Shown: positions 27,962 through 37,199 of the stretch, one piece after another | Layout: each line of letters begins with the position of its first letter | Position numbering within the stretch: position 1 is the first letter of the stretch | Assembly (NCBI GenBank): GCA_021324655.1 | Contig: JAJPIP010000035.1 | Coordinates: 1 to 64,000 of the forward strand | Source: Pseudomonadota bacterium | GTDB taxonomy: Bacteria > Chloroflexota > UBA5177 | Direction of reading: 5' to 3' | Length of the DNA stretch: 64,000 nucleotides | Position numbers and translations under genes: made by a program | Notes under the pieces: model-generated | Seen by the model: the letters and a program-made list of their open reading frames with translations, nothing else | Told to the model about the DNA's origin: nothing | Database searches by the model: none

Positions 27962-29283
27962 ATTTGGTCTCTCGGGTGGGCATGCAGTACCGCACGCTGC
28001 TGGTTCTGCTCCTCCTGGTACTTTCGCTTCCGCTGCAGGCAATTGGCCGACCGGACACGGCGGTCGCGTCTGGTCCGATAACGAATCCGGTGTTTCGGAT
28101 CCTCACTCGAACTCCCGTCGGGCTGGTGTATGTCGATGCGGGAACCGGCGACCTGTACGCCGTCACGGCCCGTGGCGTCATTGCCATTGATGCCCAGGGC
28201 CAGGTGCGCCAGGTCTATACGTCCGTCCCCAGCGAGTACATCTGCGGGCTTGCCATCGACGGGACGAACCACCACATGCTGCTCAGCACGGTGATCTTCG
28301 ATTCGTCGATCATGCCGTCACCTGCACCCCTGCCACTGGCAACCAGCATGGCCAGGGTCATCGACGCGGCGTCCGGTCAGATCCTCAACTCCTTGACGAT
28401 CTTCCGCGGCCAGACGGTCTGTAACCCTGCGGGGCGGTCTTTCGTCGCAATCGACCCCGACAACGGCCACGGGTTCGTATCGGATTACGCGAGCGGACAA
28501 TCGGCCATGATCGATGTGGGTTCGGGAGCGTTGCTGCACCGGTTTCAGATGGATCTTCCCTGGGTTTTTCCCCCAATCGTTAATAATGCTCTCCCGTGGG
28601 TCGTCGACTCGCAGCGTCACCGGCTGGTGGTCTCGACGGTGCATCGGTGCACATCATCGTGCTCCAGTTGGCCACACATCATCACCATCGACACGAATAG
28701 TGGACAGCTCATACGCTCCACGCCATCGCGGAGCGCACCCATAAGCGTTCTGGCGCTGGACGACGCGACGGGCCGGGTGTACTTCCTGCCGGAAGCCCTC
28801 GCTCCCGGCGATGTGTTCGCCCTCGACGATAGTTCGGGAAAAATCGCCGCACACGTGCACGTCACCCGCATGTACGGCGATGGTAATGTGACCGGAAACG
28901 TGACCGTCGACTCGAGCACTCACCATGTGTACCTGTACATCGGAGGGACGGCCCTTGCCGGCGCGTCGGGCTCCGGGAATGGCCCTGCTCACCTTATCGT
29001 TATGAATGGACGGGCCACCCGTGTGCTGCGTCGGCTCCGGATGCCAAACCCGCGGCACGATTACAGCGCGGGTGCGACGTTAGTCGATGCCGGTACCGGC
29101 CGGCTCTTCGTCCTGGTCGGCGCCCACTTCCTCGTGCTGGATCCCTCGACTCTTCGCCTTCTCCAGACCATCTCGTTAGCACCGCTCTTCCACGGGACAT
29201 ACATCGGCATCGATCTCGATACCATGACCCACCGCCTTCTCGCGTTCGGCCCGAGCGGCATCGTCGCGCTGAATGAGGGATAG
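27958..29283 (+). CDS. Secreted YVTN/beta-propeller-like protein
   Basis: Hydrophobic leader YRTLLVLLLLVLSLPLQAIG; repeats VYVDAGTGDLY, VIDAASGQILNSL, IDVGSGALLHRF; GTG overlaps upstream stop. Confidence 0.7.
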   Translation: MNLVSRVGMQYRTLLVLLLLVLSLPLQAIGRPDTAVASGPITNPVFRILTRTPVGLVYVDAGTGDLYAVTARGVIAIDAQGQVRQVYTSVPSEYICGLAIDGTNHHMLLSTVIFDSSIMPSPAPLPLATSMARVIDAASGQILNSLTIFRGQTVCNPAGRSFVAIDPDNGHGFVSDYASGQSAMIDVGSGALLHRFQMDLPWVFPPIVNNALPWVVDSQRHRLVVSTVHRCTSSCSSWPHIITIDTNSGQLIRSTPSRSAPISVLALDDATGRVYFLPEALAPGDVFALDDSSGKIAAHVHVTRMYGDGNVTGNVTVDSSTHHVYLYIGGTALAGASGSGNGPAHLIVMNGRATRVLRRLRMPNPRHDYSAGATLVDAGTGRLFVLVGAHFLVLDPSTLRLLQTISLAPLFHGTYIGIDLDTMTHRLLAFGPSGIVALNEG

Positions 29284-29427
29284 GGGAATGTACACGCGGA
29301 TCCGGAATGAGAGAGGAGACCGGCGTGGAGCGCCAGGTGCCGGCCCAGGAAGTCGGTTGGTCCCCAGCATCTCGGCAACCGTCTGTCAGGAAGCCCCATC
29401 GTCTATCACAGGCATCGAGCGGGGAGC

Positions 29428-30327
29428 GTGACGGGGTCCTCGACGCCTGACGATGATGCGCTCCGCGAACTGGCAGTCCGGCTGCTCGCCTCGCCGTATC
29501 CGGATACAGTCGGTCCAGTGGATATCGAGGAGACATCGGTCCTAGTTGGACGCCTTCCGCCGGACCTACCCGTCGAGATCCCCCTGCTGCCGGACGCTCA
29601 GGTTGTCGGCAGCTTCACGCGTCCCCACCAGTGGACCATGGTGCTCGAGGTCGGGCAACCGGCTCAGTCAGTTCTGGACTTCTACCAGGCACGTCTCAGG
29701 GCGGCCGGCTGGAAGGATCTGTCCTTCGCCTCCCCCAGCGGAGGTTTCGTCAACGTCTCTTCTCCGGAGGAGAGCCCTCACACGTTCGTGGATGACGACG
29801 CCAACGCCCACCTCTCACTTGATCTGACCAGCAAAGCGGCGAGTGAGACGGAGATCCTCCTTGACCTCACTGTCGATCCGGAGGTCGTGCGCCGCTTCCA
29901 GACGTCTGGTCGCGATCTACTGCCCAGCCGACGCGTGAGGTTCGGGCCCATTCCCGATCTTCATCCGCCGTCTGGTGCCTTCCAGCAAGGTGGGAGCGGC
30001 GAAGCCGGCCCGACGAGTGCGAGGTCCACAGCGGAGTTGTGGACCGAGACTTCACTCGCAGCCATACTGGCCCACTATGGCCCTCAGATCGAAGCCGCAG
30101 GTTGGAGCAAGCGTGATGAGGATGTCGCCGACAAGGCGGCGTGGTCCACCTGGAGACGTCACGGTCCCACGGAGCCGGAGCAGGCGCTTTTCTATGCGGT
30201 GCGGCTCCCTGACGCGGCGGATCACTACCTACTCACGATTGAGCTCGGACTGGCGCGCCTGCCGCGAGAGGACGAGCGTTGGGGCGGCGCGAGTTGGGGC
30301 ACCATCTCGTTCCAGACTGACGGATGA
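29428..30327 (+). CDS. Uncharacterised protein, tandem paralog 1
   Basis: LPPDLPVEIPLLPDAQVVGSF..VLDFYQARLRAAGWK; overlaps next gene by ATGA. Confidence 0.65.
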   Translation: MTGSSTPDDDALRELAVRLLASPYPDTVGPVDIEETSVLVGRLPPDLPVEIPLLPDAQVVGSFTRPHQWTMVLEVGQPAQSVLDFYQARLRAAGWKDLSFASPSGGFVNVSSPEESPHTFVDDDANAHLSLDLTSKAASETEILLDLTVDPEVVRRFQTSGRDLLPSRRVRFGPIPDLHPPSGAFQQGGSGEAGPTSARSTAELWTETSLAAILAHYGPQIEAAGWSKRDEDVADKAAWSTWRRHGPTEPEQALFYAVRLPDAADHYLLTIELGLARLPREDERWGGASWGTISFQTDG

Positions 30328-31217
30328 CCGACAATGATCCCCTCGCCGATACTGTGCTTCGACTCCTCGCCGCACGACAGGGGCGCCCAGCGGAGCGGCC
30401 GCGGTTGCTTCCGCAGTCCTTGCCTCCGGATCTGCCGTTCGATCTCCCGGTGCCGCCTGAGACGCGACTGGTGGGTAGCCTGGCGTCGGCTAACGGCGGG
30501 ACCGTCATTCTGGACACGAGTATGGAGCCGCGCGCCATCATGCTGTGGTATCGCGACGCCCTGGCCCACAGTGGGTGGAAGAGCTACTCGATGGAGGACC
30601 GTATCGGTGAGGGAGTGGACAAATCTGAGCAGGTCAGCGTTCGTCGAACCTTCTGGCACCCGCGGAAGCGTTACTCGGCCGCATTGCATGCACGGCGCAG
30701 TGACGCCGGGCGGGCCGACGTCGAGCTGACGGTAGATACGAGTGGTCGATCAGCCGAGAATGTGCAGCGGGCCGAACGCTGGAGACGGATTCACCGGGGC
30801 CATGTGGGCAACGGGCGCCTCGGCGTCATTCGGGCCATTGTCAGTGAACTTCGGGTCTGGTGGGAGAATCCGCTCTCCGGTATCAGGGCGCCGATAAGAA
30901 GCCAGTATCGGGAGGAAGGTGGTGGGAGCTCGAGCTCCGGGTACTACCACCGGCACGCAGAGCTGCGGACGTCTCTGGACATCACTGGGCTAGCGCGCCA
31001 CTACCATCGTCAATGGGCCCGCCGCGGGTGGCGCCTTCTCGATGAGGGGGTAGCCGGTCCAGTAGCGTGGAGCTTCTGGGAGAAGGAGATAGGTGGGAAA
31101 CGCCGGGAGGCCCGCTGGCTCGCCCATCATCTGCCCGACACGCCCGAGCAGTACTCGCTCTCCATGTCGGTCGCTCCCGGCGGGGCTCGATCTGGGGCAT
31201 CCATAGTGTCCAACTAG
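30324..31217 (+). CDS. Uncharacterised protein, tandem paralog 2
   Basis: LPPDLPFDLPVPPETRLVGSL..IMLWYRDALAHSGWK. Confidence 0.65.
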   Translation: MTDNDPLADTVLRLLAARQGRPAERPRLLPQSLPPDLPFDLPVPPETRLVGSLASANGGTVILDTSMEPRAIMLWYRDALAHSGWKSYSMEDRIGEGVDKSEQVSVRRTFWHPRKRYSAALHARRSDAGRADVELTVDTSGRSAENVQRAERWRRIHRGHVGNGRLGVIRAIVSELRVWWENPLSGIRAPIRSQYREEGGGSSSSGYYHRHAELRTSLDITGLARHYHRQWARRGWRLLDEGVAGPVAWSFWEKEIGGKRREARWLAHHLPDTPEQYSLSMSVAPGGARSGASIVSN

Positions 31218-31442
31218 CTGAGCCTAATCGCGAGCGCATATACATCCAACACCCCTGCGGCGCGTCGCGACACCGGGATCAAAAGACAGACGTCACTCCT
31301 CTCACACTTCGAGCCGTGCCTTCGCGATCCGCTCGCGCTCCTCTTCCTCGGCTCCCGGGCGGGCCATCCGTGCGTCTCTGAACCGGCTGTACTCGGGTGT
31401 GTGATGGAAGTCTGGCCGGTCTCTGTGTTGCCTCTGAAGCCT

Positions 31443-31775
31443 TCAGCTCTCCGCGAGTTCTTGATCGACCGCGGCTCGAAGAAGGGGAAGGTCGTGGACT
31501 ATTGCCTGCCAGACCTGGTCGAGGCGGATCTCTGTATATGCGTGAGCCAGTACATTGCGAAAGTCGCTGATCTGCCTCCACTAGATGTCCGGGTGACGGG
31601 CCTTCAGGTCGTTGGAGAGGCGCGCCGCAGCATCGGCCAGAGTCTCCATGCGGCGCAAAACCGCGTCCTGCGTCCGGAGGTCTGTGCGGAAGACCTCCTC
31701 ACCATCCCGCGTGTACAACTCGACCAGGTTGATACTCTCCCGAACGTACGCCAGGTAGACGAGATCACTCCTCAC
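31443..31775 (-). pseudogene. hepT: HepT-like HEPN toxin interrupted by an in-frame TAG
   Basis: MRSDLVYLAYVRESINLVELYTRDG..KARHPDI[TAG 31581-31583]WRQISDFRNVLAHAYTEIRLDQVWQAIVHDLPLLRAAVDQELAES*; Rx4HxY motif lies after the stop. Confidence 0.8.
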
Positions 31776-32104
31776 AGAGGCACGGCCTCTTGCAGGATCG
31801 ATTCACGTAACCGATTGAGCCCGGCGCTATCCACGACGTCAACATCGCGGTTGAGAGCGGACGCGAGAGATCGTCTCAGATCGCCGAGTAGCCCAAAGTA
31901 GGCGAAGCCGGTGGCGTCACTCTTGATGTCGACGAGGAAGTCGACGTCACTGCCGGCATCAGCGGTACCGCGTGCCACCGAACCGAAGACGCGAACGTTG
32001 CCGGCATCGTGCTCCGCGGCGATGCGCAGGATCTCATCCCGGTGCGCGCGTAGCTGCGCCAGAGTAATTCTGGGCCTCTCGTCCAGCCGAGACTCCGGTG
32101 GCAC
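31772..32104 (-). CDS. mntA: MntA-like minimal nucleotidyltransferase antitoxin
   Basis: ILRIAAEHDAGNVRVFGSVARGTADAGSDVDFLVDI; GSx10DxD; GTG 32104 proposed start. Confidence 0.82.
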   Translation of the reverse strand: MPPESRLDERPRITLAQLRAHRDEILRIAAEHDAGNVRVFGSVARGTADAGSDVDFLVDIKSDATGFAYFGLLGDLRRSLASALNRDVDVVDSAGLNRLRESILQEAVPL

Positions 32105-32356
32105 CGTCGATGTTCTCCCCTGATCGCTATTGGTCGTCCTGCTTCGAGAACGCCCCAAGACCACAGACACTATCGTGAGAGTCGCTCGATATCCGGGATG
32201 AACCTCACCTGAACTGATTCTGCCATGCCCAGCCTGTAGCCCCTTCCTGATCGATGGGAATAGGGAAGAAGGAACACCGAAAACCTGACGATGATCTGTG
32301 GGGCCGGCTGTAACCTCACCCTCCCCTCTCGCGTTACCACAAATGAGAGGTGAGGT

Positions 32357-33532
32357 ATGGCCCGGTCCTCGCGCGTGCCGGCCTTGGTGGCCGTCGTTGG
32401 TTTGATATTCCTCTTCCCCGGGCCGGCTCGTGCTCATGTCGCGGCGGCGCGGGCATGGTCCACCGGGTTGGCAGTGCCGGCCAGCCAGGTCCGGACGAAC
32501 GGTCCGCGCGCCGATCAGTTTGTCGATGTCGATTGGCTGGATCCACGACACGGATGGGCACTGGTTAGATCCATCTGCGATCGGTCGGGCGACCGCTGTC
32601 CTGAAGTCGAGGCGACGGCCGATGCCGGCCGAACGTGGCGGCGGGTGGCGCCGGCGTCGGCTTTCGGCTGCGCCAAAACCGCGCTCTGTGTCCGCGCCAT
32701 TCGCTTTGTCACGCCCCGCATCGGGTATCTCTACGGCCCAGCCCTGTTCATGACGGCTAATGGCGGCCGGACATGGCGACGCGTCTCGGGTCTGCCGGTT
32801 GAGTCGCTGGCCGTCGCCGGGCGGCAGGTGTTCCGTCTCGTGACTCGCGGCACCGGCTGCCCTGGCCCATGCCGTCCCGTCCTTCAGACAGCGGAGGTGG
32901 GAGCACGTCAATGGGCCGCTGTCCCAACCTGGCACGACGAGTCCCTGGGCTTCGGGGAGCAGCTGGTGGTCGGCGGTCACACCCTGTACACCATCTTCAC
33001 CGGCCACCGAGCGGGAGGCGCGAGATCGGCGCACGCCACGCTCGAGATCTCACACGATCAGGGGCGCACCTGGACGACCCGGGGCGATCCCTGCGGCAGC
33101 GTCGCCGGACAGGAGGAGGATACCTCGGCGGTCGCCGCCCACGGTAAGTCGATCGCCATCCTCTGTGTTGCCAGGAACGGCCAGGGCCCAAACGTCACGG
33201 CGCTCTCTCTCGACGCGGGGACGACATTCACCCTCGGAGCACCTCTTCCCGTCGCAGCCCCCGAGCAGATCGCCGTCGGCCGTTCTCGCCTGGCAGTCGG
33301 GAACGGCGGGATCATCGGCGGGGGGAAGTTCACCTACGAACTCGCGCTCAGTAACGACGGCGGGAACACCTGGACCACTGCTGTTCACGAGCGCCGGACG
33401 GTCTACGACAACCTGGCGCACGGCTCGCTGCAACTCATCAACCCGTACACCATCGCCTGGGTCGGCTATCCCTACTACCTCTGGTGGAGCGCCGATGGGG
33501 GACGGACGTGGCAACACGACCCCGCACCGTGA
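32357..33532 (+). CDS. Secreted BNR/Ycf48-like beta-propeller protein
   Basis: ATADAGRTWRRV, FMTANGGRTWRRV, EISHDQGRTWTTR, SNDGGNTWTTA, SADGGRTWQ; signal peptide. Confidence 0.8.
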   Translation: MARSSRVPALVAVVGLIFLFPGPARAHVAAARAWSTGLAVPASQVRTNGPRADQFVDVDWLDPRHGWALVRSICDRSGDRCPEVEATADAGRTWRRVAPASAFGCAKTALCVRAIRFVTPRIGYLYGPALFMTANGGRTWRRVSGLPVESLAVAGRQVFRLVTRGTGCPGPCRPVLQTAEVGARQWAAVPTWHDESLGFGEQLVVGGHTLYTIFTGHRAGGARSAHATLEISHDQGRTWTTRGDPCGSVAGQEEDTSAVAAHGKSIAILCVARNGQGPNVTALSLDAGTTFTLGAPLPVAAPEQIAVGRSRLAVGNGGIIGGGKFTYELALSNDGGNTWTTAVHERRTVYDNLAHGSLQLINPYTIAWVGYPYYLWWSADGGRTWQHDPAP

Positions 33533-33550
33533 TGGCGCGTGGGGCGTCGC

Positions 33551-34078
33551 TTACCCGCTCAGCCGCTCGATATCCGGGATGAACTTGTTCCACGACGGAT
33601 CATACGACCCGTGCAGGTGCTGGTGTACCCAGTAATACCGGCTCACGCGCGGCTGACGCGGCTCGCTGAGGAGCGCCATGTGGGCCTCCTTGGGCGAGCG
33701 GCCGCCCTTCCGGTGGTTGCACGTCTTGCAGGCGCTCACCAGGTTCTCCCAGCGGTGCGGGCCGCCCCGGTGGCGCGGAATCACGTGGTCGATCGTGAGA
33801 TCGCGCGACTGCTTACCGCAGTACTGGCAGGTGTAGTTGTCGCGCAGGAACAACTCACGCCGCGTCAGCTTGGCCACCGGATGGACCCGCTTGATCAGAT
33901 AGAGCAGGCGGATCACCGAGGGGCACGGGTAGAGCGCGCTCGAGGTATGGACGACCGCGGTGCCCGTCTCAATCACCTCCGCTTTGCCGTCTCCCACCAG
34001 AGAGAAGGCCCGGCGCACGGGACAGACGTTCAGCGGCTCAAAGTTCTGGTTGAGCACAAGGACGCGCGTGTTCATCAT
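33551..34078 (-). CDS. HNH endonuclease
   Basis: FLRDNYTCQYCGKQSRDLTIDHVIPRHRGGPHRWENLVSACKTCNHRKG. Confidence 0.9.
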   Translation of the reverse strand: MMNTRVLVLNQNFEPLNVCPVRRAFSLVGDGKAEVIETGTAVVHTSSALYPCPSVIRLLYLIKRVHPVAKLTRRELFLRDNYTCQYCGKQSRDLTIDHVIPRHRGGPHRWENLVSACKTCNHRKGGRSPKEAHMALLSEPRQPRVSRYYWVHQHLHGSYDPSWNKFIPDIERLSG

Positions 34079-34276
34079 CGGCCTCGTGCATACACAAAGC
34101 CGATGCCGGCTGTGTCTGGGTCGGCATCTGCGTCCATGGCGGATTGTACAACGAGAGACAGCCGCTGTGACGTCGAATTTCGGTTGCGCCCTGCGCGCTT
34201 TCGGGTCACAATGCCCTATGTCACACCTCGGCCCTCTTGCACGTTTTACGCCTGAAACCAGCGCAAGGGGGGAACT

Positions 34277-34801
34277 CTGGCAAGGAGCGCCACGCTGTCT
34301 CTGACCGGCACCTGGCCGCGTGAGGCGGAGGACTCGCGGGAAGAGCGTCTCATCGCGCTGATGGATCGCTATGAGCGTCCTCTCTATAACTTCCTGCTTG
34401 CCCTGGTGCGCGATGGCGATCTGGCCGCCGATTGCACACAGGATACCTTCCTCCGCGCCTACGAGAATCTCGGGAAAGGGAAGCCCGTCACTACCTCCTG
34501 GCTCTATACCGTGGCCCGCAATCGGGCCATGGATGAGTTCCGCCGCCGCCGCCGTCTCGAGCCCACCGACGAGGCGCTGGAGCACCAGTTCGTCGAGCAC
34601 CACGCCGATGAGACCTTTGCCGTGCAGGCGACCCTCGATCAGCTCGCTCCGCACGACCGCGAGGTGCTCTACCTGGTGGATGTCGCCGGGTTCAAGACCG
34701 ACGAGATTGCTGCCATGCTCGGCTTGCAGGCGGCTGCCGTCCGGCAACGTCTCTCTCGAGCTCGCGAGCGCTTCCGCGCCGTCTACCGGGGGCCGGCATG
34801 A
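34277..34801 (+). CDS. ECF RNA polymerase sigma factor (start uncertain: CTG 34277 or ATG 34361)
   Basis: DCTQDTFLRAYENLGK, SWLYTVARNRAMDEFRRRRR, REVLYLVDVAGFKTDEIAAMLGLQAAAVRQRLSRARERFR. Confidence 0.85.
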   Translation: MARSATLSLTGTWPREAEDSREERLIALMDRYERPLYNFLLALVRDGDLAADCTQDTFLRAYENLGKGKPVTTSWLYTVARNRAMDEFRRRRRLEPTDEALEHQFVEHHADETFAVQATLDQLAPHDREVLYLVDVAGFKTDEIAAMLGLQAAAVRQRLSRARERFRAVYRGPA

Positions 34802-35559
34802 CGCACGACCAGATTCGTGACCTGCTGGCGCGGCGGACCGAGCTGACGCCTCTCGAGGACGCGACCGTGCAGGCCCATCTCGAGGGATGTCCCGAATGCC
34901 GCATTGCCGCTCGCGATTACGATCGCCAGATGGCCGCTCTGCGGTCGCTGCCGCTCGTTCCGCCACCTCCCGTGCTGCGTGATCGCATCATGGCGGAGAT
35001 CCAGCGGCCGCCGGCCCGCCGGTTTCGCATGGTCTACGGTCTCGGTCCGCTGGCGGCTGCGGCCGTGATTGCCCTTGGCGTCATGTCGTTCCACCACGCG
35101 CCGCATCCGACGGCGTCCAGCCGGCAGACCTTGGGTGCCACGCACACGCCGCTCCCGCCGACGGCTCGCCCCACGACGAAGGCGCACGTCTCGCGCCGGC
35201 ACATCTCCCGGCACACGGGGCGACGGGGCCGTTCGGCCGCTACGCCTCTTCCGGCGGTGCCGGGGAGCGGAGTTGCCCTGGGTGCGCCACCCACATCCGT
35301 TCCGCCGACGGCAGCGCTCCCGCCGGCACCCGCCCCGGTGACCACGGTCCGCCACGTCGGCATCGCCCGGACATCCCGACACGCCGCGGCGCCCACCGCC
35401 CCGCCGGCGGCTGGACATACCCCGTCTCCCGGGTCACCACCCACCACGGGAGCTCGTCCCACCGCCACCGCCTCTCCGGGACCGGCGGTCTCGCCCACGC
35501 CATCGCGAACAGCCATCATCGCTGCTCCCCTCCAACCCAGCCCAACGCCAACGCCCTAA
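34798..35559 (+). CDS. Anti-sigma factor-like zinc-finger membrane protein with Pro/Thr-rich extracellular tail
   Basis: VQAHLEGCPECRIAARDYDRQ; TM LGPLAAAAVIALGVMSF; overlaps sigma gene by ATGA. Confidence 0.78.
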   Translation: MTHDQIRDLLARRTELTPLEDATVQAHLEGCPECRIAARDYDRQMAALRSLPLVPPPPVLRDRIMAEIQRPPARRFRMVYGLGPLAAAAVIALGVMSFHHAPHPTASSRQTLGATHTPLPPTARPTTKAHVSRRHISRHTGRRGRSAATPLPAVPGSGVALGAPPTSVPPTAALPPAPAPVTTVRHVGIARTSRHAAAPTAPPAAGHTPSPGSPPTTGARPTATASPGPAVSPTPSRTAIIAAPLQPSPTPTP

Positions 35560-35583
35560 ATCCGAGCGAATCACTCGGATTTA
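35557..35583 (+). terminator. Intrinsic terminator-like hairpin
   Basis: taaatccgag-cgaatca-ctcggattta. Confidence 0.65.
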
Positions 35584-35650
35584 GACGGTCTCCTTTGCTA
35601 CATTCGGGCTGGAGACATCTGGTAGTGCGAAGGGACGGAGAGACGGTGCA

Positions 35651-36415
35651 ATGAGCACAGGCAACGTCTTGGTTTTGGGCGCCATCGCCGGGGCGACGAT
35701 CTTTCTCGGCTTGCCCATCGCTCGCCTCAAGAATCCCCCGCGTGTGTTGCAGGGCTTCCTCAACGCCGTCGCGACCGGGATCCTCTTCTTCCTGCTCTAC
35801 GATGTCCTCTCCGCGGCCAGCGCCCCGATTAACGCCGCGCTGGCCGGCCACCGGATGGACTCGTTCTCCTTCTACCTGCTGGCGCTGGTCGGCGGGTTGG
35901 CGATCGGCCTCCTCGGCCTTGTTCTCTTCGAGCGGCGCATCCTGCGGGGAAGTGACGGGGCGCCGATCTCGGGCATGCACCTGGGATACATGATCGCGGC
36001 CGGCATCGGCCTCCACAACTTCTCCGAGGGGCTGGCCATCGGTCAGTCCGCCTCGCAAGGCGCCATCCAGCTGGCCACGCTCCTCATCATCGGGTTCGGG
36101 CTCCACAACATGACCGAGGGTTTCGGCATCTCGGCGCCCCTCGCCGGGCGCGTGCCCTGGCGGTTCATCCTGGTCGCCGGCCTCATCGGCGGCGGACCGA
36201 CCTTTCTCGGCAGCGTGGTTGGAGTCGTCTTTCATGCCACCGTAATCTTTGTCCTCTTCCTCGCGCTGGCGGCCGGATCTATCATCTACGTGCTGTGCCA
36301 GCTCCTGCCTTTGCTGCGCCGTGTGCCGGCGCACGAGCTGGCCATGGCCGGGCTGGTCGTTGGTTTCGCCGTGGCCTACGGGACCGATCTCGTCCTCATC
36401 GCAGCCGGGGCGTGA
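35651..36415 (+). CDS. ZIP-family metal transporter
   Basis: IAAGIGLHNFSEGLAIGQSASQGA, GFGLHNMTEGFGI. Confidence 0.88.
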   Translation: MSTGNVLVLGAIAGATIFLGLPIARLKNPPRVLQGFLNAVATGILFFLLYDVLSAASAPINAALAGHRMDSFSFYLLALVGGLAIGLLGLVLFERRILRGSDGAPISGMHLGYMIAAGIGLHNFSEGLAIGQSASQGAIQLATLLIIGFGLHNMTEGFGISAPLAGRVPWRFILVAGLIGGGPTFLGSVVGVVFHATVIFVLFLALAAGSIIYVLCQLLPLLRRVPAHELAMAGLVVGFAVAYGTDLVLIAAGA

Positions 36416-37188
36416 GTCTCGACCTCAGCGGCCGCGTCGCCCTCGTCACGGGCGCCGGACGGGAACGGGGCATCGGAACCGCCACCGCCCGGCTACTGGC
36501 GGAGCGCGGAGCGGCTGTCTTCTTCACGTACTGGCATGCCTTCGATCGGGCTCAGCCATGGGGCGCGGAACCCCGGCATCCCGAGCGACTGCTGGCCGAT
36601 CTCCGTGACAGGGGAGTTCCGGCGGAGGCAATGGAGATCGATCTGAGCCGGCCGGAGGCACCGGAGCGCTTACTGGATCGCGTTGCGGAGACCCTCGGCT
36701 TCCCCGATATCGTCGTCAACAATGCGGCGTACTCGACGGCAACCGACTATGCCCACCTCCACGCAGCGGCCCTCGACCTGCACTACGCCGTCAATCTGCG
36801 CGCGCCCGCCCTCCTCAGCGTCCTGTTCGCCCGCCAGTATCAGGGCGGTCACGGGCGGATCATCAATCTTGTCACCGGCTCGGCGCTGGCGCCCATGCCG
36901 GGCGAGCTGGCGTACAGCGCGACCAAGGGCGCCTTGGAGACCTTCACCCGCGACCTGTCGGCCGGCGTCGCGGGTAAGGGTATCACCGTGAATGCCGTCC
37001 AGCCCGGTCCCACCGACACGGGCTGGATGACGGAAGAGCTACGGGCAGCGATCCTGGGACGATCCCCCTCCGGGCGGCTGGGGCAGCCGGAGGACGCGGC
37101 GCGCCTCATCGCCTTCCTCGCCGGCGACGAGGCGTGCTGGATCACCGGCCAGCTGATCCATTCGGAAGGTGGCTGGCAGCGGGGGTAG
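36412..37188 (+). CDS. SDR-family oxidoreductase
   Basis: RVALVTGAGRERGIGTATARLLAERGA, VVNNAAYS, YSATKGALETFTRDLS; GTG overlaps ZIP stop. Confidence 0.9.
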   Translation: MSLDLSGRVALVTGAGRERGIGTATARLLAERGAAVFFTYWHAFDRAQPWGAEPRHPERLLADLRDRGVPAEAMEIDLSRPEAPERLLDRVAETLGFPDIVVNNAAYSTATDYAHLHAAALDLHYAVNLRAPALLSVLFARQYQGGHGRIINLVTGSALAPMPGELAYSATKGALETFTRDLSAGVAGKGITVNAVQPGPTDTGWMTEELRAAILGRSPSGRLGQPEDAARLIAFLAGDEACWITGQLIHSEGGWQRG

Positions 37189-37199
37189 GCTGTCTCCCT

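Noticed and set aside
31772-33034. 420-aa ORF upstream extension of MntA
   Set aside because: Residues before the GTG at 32104 are antisense to the beta-propeller gene and unlike MNT proteins
33551-34966. 471-aa ORF containing the HNH nuclease
   Set aside because: The first ~296 residues are antisense to the ECF sigma gene; the HNH protein starts at 34078 or 34075
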